NCBI RefSeq assembly: GCF_036417845.1
Contig: NC_089983.1
Coordinates: 50,595,297-50,659,296, forward strand
Source of the DNA: Apteryx mantelli
Lineage: Eukaryota; Chordata; Aves; Apterygiformes; Apterygidae
Reading direction: 5' to 3'
Length of the DNA: 64,000 nucleotides
Shown: one piece after another, positions 59,301-64,000 of the stretch
Numbering within the stretch: the stretch's first letter is position 1
Layout of the letters: the number at the start of each line of letters is the position of its first letter
Notes under the pieces: model-generated
Told to the model about the DNA's origin: nothing
What the model saw: the letters and a program-made list of their open reading frames with translations, nothing else
The model's database searches: none
Made by a program: the position numbers and the translations under genes

Positions 59301-62300
59301 CTTCGCACTGATATAATACTGACTTTAGCAGAGACTCTTCTGACTTGTACAGATACGAGGGAGAAGCTGGTATAGTATTCATACAGGTTGAGCCTAACAA
59401 AAATGAGATTAAACTTATTTCAGTACACTAATGCACACAAACCTTATGTCAGTTCAGAAGCAGCATCTTCTGAGAACAGGTCAGGGCCTTGAAGAAAGAA
59501 ACAACTAGGCAGCAGTAGGTACAACCGGGACTGTGTGTCAAGTATTTAAGTACAGTTTCCTAATCTTTCATTTCTTCCCATGTTAACCACTAAACCCGTT
59601 TGTAAATGTCCCCTAGCTGCAATCCAAGAGTATGTCACCAAAAAGGCTGCTCAGGGGCTTTATGCCAAAAAGCACATTTTTTAATTTCAAAGCAAGATTT
59701 CAGTCTAGCATAGTTTCTGACTCAGGAGACTCTGCATAGATACCAGGCTCCACCACTGTACAATCTAGTTTAGAGGAAAAAAGCTCTAAAAACAGTTATC
59801 AGATACAGCTCAAGGGCACAGACACTTTCGAAGAATAAGAGAGCTAAAAAGTGCCTAGAACTGAATTTAGAACAGAAGGAAAAGGGGTAAAGTTTCCTAG
59901 AGAGCAGTCCGATCACTGTGAAGTTCAAAGAATGCCTCCATTTTGGACAATAAATTAATATAGTTTTAAAGACATATATGATAACCTAATGGTTTCTCTT
60001 GGTCACTTTGCATTTCGTATGGCAACCGATCAAGTTTCCACTAATGATTCTTAGTGTATCAAGACTACTGCAAACATCGCACGCTTTACTAGCGAGAAGG
60101 TTTCTTTACACCACTCGGCAAACACCTCTCTTCCTCTCCGAGCAGTTAAGAACCTGTTTCAGGAGCCCTTCGGAGCCAGCAGAGCTACGACTGCAGCATC
60201 TCTTAACTCACGGACACTGCAACAGACCTAGCCAGGCAGAGGAGGTGAGTTAGCTATTCGGAGGTGTCCGTTCATTTGTGTGTTACGATAACGTTAACGA
60301 CAAAAGAGGCCATATCTGCATTCAGTCTAGCTGCACTTTCAATGAAACTGATTTTGTTGAATTCTCCTTTCAAAACTACAGTATTTTCTGTTTTAAAACA
60401 ATTTCCTTTAGTTATTTCGCTGCTGTTTTAAACAACTGTGTTTTGTGATTTATGACCTCAGTGTGGGTAAGCAAAGATATACTTTGTGTGACTGCACTAT
60501 GCTATAAGTAGTAAACGTTCAAAAATACTGGAGCAATTTTTAAAGTTCAGCAGGCTAATTGTTCACGTCTACTTCAGAACATCAAGCAACCCAGTAAGAC
60601 AGCTCCCTAACATCAGTAGACTTTACTCTTTTATATGTTTTCCTTGCTGTTAATTGTTCTAAAGCACTGTTTCTAATGCATATTTTAAAATACTACTCAG
60701 GTTATTCAAAAATATTTGATTCTCTTTTCTCAGAATAAAAACTAAAAGGATTTGATAAGTGTTGGGGATTTTGGAAATACTGACCACTTCATTTAGGTAC
60801 CTTCCTTAGTACTAATGTTCTGAAAAGCTAATCTCACCTGCACAGTCTAAATACTTTTGAAGAAACAGCCCTAAAATCAGCATATTATTTAAAATTACTC
60901 TTATTTTCCTGTAATTGATTTTAGACACCTTATTCTGCAAAGCCAGTAAGAGTTGATTTCAACGGATTAGACATTCTCTCTTCCCTCTTAAAAAGCAAAC
61001 AAACCTTGATTGTTTCCTTTTTAACATAAGGGCTTTTTATAAGTTATGTTCTATAAGAACAAATGCTGGATCTTATGTCTGCAAATTTTTTGATACTGAA
61101 GTGATCAAAATCCCACTTTGGATTCATACAAAAATGTGAGCAGTATGACACAGTTATAATGATTACCCCTCAAAAAGCTTAGAAAGTATTGCATCTGTTG
61201 AACTGTCTGGTATAGTTTATGCAGTTGAAGCATGTAAGAATTAAATCTATACGATGACTTTGATTACATCTTGAAAAGCATACAGAAAACAATCTACCAG
61301 CAATCCAGCAGAAATATTCTCCACCATTTGGCTAACAGACCATAAAGTGAGACAAAGATTTGCATTACTTAACACAAGCAAGAATGACTGAAAGTTATGC
61401 AAACACGTAAGTTCCATTAGAGCCTGTTCATGGGGCAATCAGCATTCGTAAGGGTCCACAACGTCCTAGAGTTTGTGTATCAGAATGAAACATGGAATAC
61501 TGATACTACTGACTGCCCCACTCATTAAAAGTTTATCCCATTCTTCCATGTAAAATTCAAGAGGTTTCACATCAAAGATTGATCTTAAATACTGTAATTA
61601 GCTAATAAGCTTACTTCCACAGAGCTGTGTGTGCTAGATCATATTTTTGCAAAGCTTCCTTCCTCCAAAATTCACTACTCTGGAGACATCTCTGGGTTTA
61701 ATTTCCATGGACTGCCTGGATTTAGAGATATTTCAAGAACCATGATTATTATGAAATGTATCATTTTGGTTATTAATCACATGACAGAACATTAAGGAAT
61801 TTTGAAAAATATGCCACTTTTTATACTTTGCAGTATTATGGAAATAAGATTAGGGATGTTAATGCTTTCACCAATCTGGTGAAATTACAGAAATCCATAT
61901 GAAACTTCTGAATAGGCTGTACTGGCTTTGTGTCAGCACTTCAGTACTTTAAATTTACACATACATTTTTTTTCTGAGTTTATCAGGTCTGTAATCTGTG
62001 ACAGAAAATAACAAATGGTGATGCAATCCGCCATGCAAGTACACTTAAAATATTAATCTTAAGTGTCAAGAACTAGGATGGCAGAAAGCAAATTAATCTT
62101 CTGAAGTCATGGGCATTGCTCCAGCATAGGGCCTTGAGCATTAGCTCTGCCAGTCACAAGTGCTACAGCCACAGTTCCTGCACAGGTCTAGATCTTGTGC
62201 GCTTTCCCCAAGCGCTCTGCAACAATCAGGTGGACGGAGTTGTAACGTAGCTGTGCCTAGAAATGAATCTTTCTCCCTAGCTCATTTTACCAAAAGACTG

Positions 62301-63257
62301 TGTGCTAGGGAAAGAGATGAAAAGGGAGAATGAGAAATTAGGTTTTGGCTTGGCTTTTTTAAACTGTTTTCCAGGAATTAATTTTGTTAAAGCTTTGTAC
62401 TAAAACATCAAAAGGCACTAAGAAATGTTACCAGTGACAGATTGGCAAAATGTTATTTAAAAATACATACTTTCTTAGTTTATATAGAATTTCTCCCATT
62501 CCATCCCTATGTACGTATCAGAAAAGTATCACCTGTGTTATTTTTCCTAATTACTGGTTAAAAAAAAAGAACAAAACCAAAAGTCCTTAACTGATATGTT
62601 CAGCTCAGATGAACAAAACAAAATAACTGCAAATCCTAACTATAATATTTTAAATAAAAATCAAGACAATAAAAATAAAAGCTAATAAAAAACAAACTAG
62701 ATGCTTTTGTTCACAGTATACATGCTTAGTGGAATTTTCACCTTATTTATTTGCTTAGGTAATGATAAATATAGTATTTAAAAATGCATTTTACTGACAG
62801 CCACTTTTCAGATTTCTGTGTAAAAATATATAAAAAGCTTGATTAAATTTGGTCTTTTACCTGGCTTGAGGATAAAATGTGTGGTTTCTTTTATAAACAT
62901 GCTTGAAACAGTTCAGGTTATTTGCAATATATTTTGGGTTTGACTAGGATAAAAAGCACAAGAATAGCAAAAGTTATTTTTAGACTGTAGTGGTGTTTTA
63001 AGCTCCTTTCTATTTGCCTAGTGTCTATTTTTCTTTAGAAAACCAAGGTGAGTCAGTGACTTGCTGTATGAAACATGAACTACAAGTCAAAAGCTGCCCC
63101 TTTCAGTGGCCAACTATGAAGCTTGATGTCAGTGCTCTGGTTTGGGCACATAAATACTGAACCACGTTATGTGAGGTAGACCAAAAATAAAAATAATATC
63201 ACATGTTAAAAGATGAACAGAAGAATTCATTCCTTCCTCTTCTTCCAAAGAGATTTG
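56400..63257 (-). other. AT-rich interval, probably mostly ACVR1C 3' UTR
   Basis: 6.9 kb downstream of the ACVR1C stop with no coding exon and very few open frames. From memory, mammalian ACVR1C has a long 3' UTR of several kb, so much of this may be transcribed. Minus-strand AATAAA candidates lie at 57720-57725, 56952-56957 and 56527-56532. It contains an A-run next to (GA)n at 58833-58862. Confidence 0.45.
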
Positions 63258-63383
63258 TTAGGCTTTGGAATCTTCCTGCACACAGAGCTGTGAAATTGTC
63301 TTCTTAATACGAAGTGCAGTCAACCGAGCTGCTCCATTAGCATACCAGCATTCACGCATTATCCTGCCCATTACTCGGAGCGC
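63258..63383 (-). CDS. ACVR1C: ACVR1C terminal coding exon
   Basis: 41 codons plus TAA (63260-63258). The acceptor aatctgaag is preceded by an unusually long pyrimidine tract. It encodes [20 protein letters not shown] and the C-terminal CVQEDSKA. Confidence 0.94.
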   Translation of the reverse strand, partial: ALRVMGRIMRECWYANGAARLTALRIKKTISQLCVQEDSKA

Positions 63384-63865
63384 CTTCAGATTAAAAAAAA
63401 AAGAAAAAGAAAAGAAAAGAAAAAAGAAAAAAAAGGTCAACCATCACCTGCCTTTTTTTTTTTTTATGTGCAACACTGGAAGATAAAATATAGCTCTCCG
63501 AAACAACAATCCAACGGTAATATCAAAGTTAAGACTTCTATTTCAGACAAAGAAAGAACTTTAGCATTTGGTGCAAAGATAGCTTTGTATGTATTAATCT
63601 TAGAGTTGAAAAAAGCTAGATACCTGAAACATTTAAATTCATTGGAGACTGGACATCAAGTTCTTTTCATCTCACTGGAAAAATCTTGTCTTAATTTAAA
63701 TATGCCTTATTATAAACTGGAAAACTGCTTTTACCTCACAGCTTTGCCACTGGTTTGGAATATTTGGTCTCAGTTTCTGCTCACAAACTACCCTTCTCAT
63801 ATCTTCTATCGAAGGATCAGAAGGCACAACATCATAGTAAGGCAACTGGTATTCCTCAGTGATTC
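63258..63865 (-). CDS. ACVR1C: ACVR1C (ALK7), last two coding exons
   Basis: ACVR1C is a plasma-membrane type I Ser/Thr kinase receptor for activin B, nodal and GDF3-type ligands that signals through SMAD2/3. Only the C-terminal end of the kinase is in the window. Exons 63865-63735 and 63383-63258 join in phase 0. They encode [37 protein letters not shown], then [20 protein letters not shown] and [13 protein letters not shown], ending CVQEDSKA. The RPNIPNQW and [19 protein letters not shown] blocks are kinase subdomains X-XI of TGF-beta type I receptors. The ending CVQEDSKA resembles the ALK7 C-terminus, not ALK4 or ALK5. The rest of the gene lies beyond the right edge. Confidence 0.93.
63391..63435 (-). 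promoter_or_regulatory. Long polypyrimidine tract before the ACVR1C terminal exon
   Basis: About 45 bases of nearly pure A/G on plus (T/C in the transcript), made of T-runs broken by single C. It ends a few bases before the acceptor. It acts as the splice-acceptor pyrimidine tract and could bind PTB-type factors. It may also vary in length. Confidence 0.7.
63735..63865 (-). CDS. ACVR1C: ACVR1C penultimate coding exon
   Basis: 131 bp, phase 1 to 0. The acceptor is caacaaatctctcatag and the donor TGTGAG|gtaaaa. It encodes [20 protein letters not shown], then [19 protein letters not shown]. Confidence 0.93.
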
Positions 63866-64000
63866 CTATGAGAGATTTGTTGTATAGGTAACAGAAAAAA
63901 ATGCAAAGTAGCTGCTCCAGAATAAACTCTAATCATTTCTATAGGCAATAAAAAGGAACAGAGGGACATCTGGGGCTACCCTGGTTTTTGTGGCCTGAAA
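63866..64000 (-). other. ACVR1C intron (continues outside window)
   Basis: AT-rich DNA upstream of the penultimate exon. Nothing else recognised. Confidence 0.7.

Noticed and set aside
1-64000. CRISPR arrays, operons, bacterial-type promoters, tRNA or rRNA genes
   Set aside because: The window is spliced vertebrate DNA. No tRNA A/B-box pair, rRNA-like stretch or regularly spaced repeat array was noticed.

Overview
The window is vertebrate nuclear DNA, most likely from a bird or another sauropsid. The genes have many small exons with GT/AG borders, the introns are short for an amniote, the noncoding DNA is AT-rich with islands of CpG-dense sequence, and an LTR of endogenous-retrovirus type is present. 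The gene order GALNT5 - ERMN - CYTIP - ACVR1C is, from memory, the order on human chromosome 2q24. All gene calls come from reading splice-joined translations by eye; no database search was run.

Layout. 1-3095 (+): the last three coding exons of GALNT5, covering its ricin-type lectin domain. 3096-7353: GALNT5/ERMN tail-to-tail interval with a minisatellite and a poly-G tract. 7354-11685 (-): ERMN (ermin), three coding exons, 276 codons. 11686-22479: ERMN upstream region (paired SOX-like sites and an octamer), then intergenic DNA with CpG-dense patches, then the CYTIP 3' side. 22480-39874 (-): CYTIP complete, eight coding exons, 360 codons, with a solo LTR in intron 6. 42463-54905 (-): five phase-matched exons of a gene I do not recognise, 239 codons, with further candidate exons up to about 56330. 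56400-63257: AT-rich DNA, probably largely ACVR1C 3' UTR. 63258-63865 (-): the last two coding exons of ACVR1C (ALK7).

The genes do not form one pathway. GALNT5 is a Golgi O-glycosylation enzyme, ERMN an oligodendrocyte cytoskeletal protein, CYTIP a leukocyte PDZ adaptor of cytohesin, and ACVR1C a type I receptor for activin/nodal-type ligands. Their proximity reflects conserved synteny. The most interesting item is the unrecognised gene between CYTIP and ACVR1C. I know of no human protein-coding gene in that interval, yet five exons join in a single frame through intact splice sites and encode a helix-rich protein.
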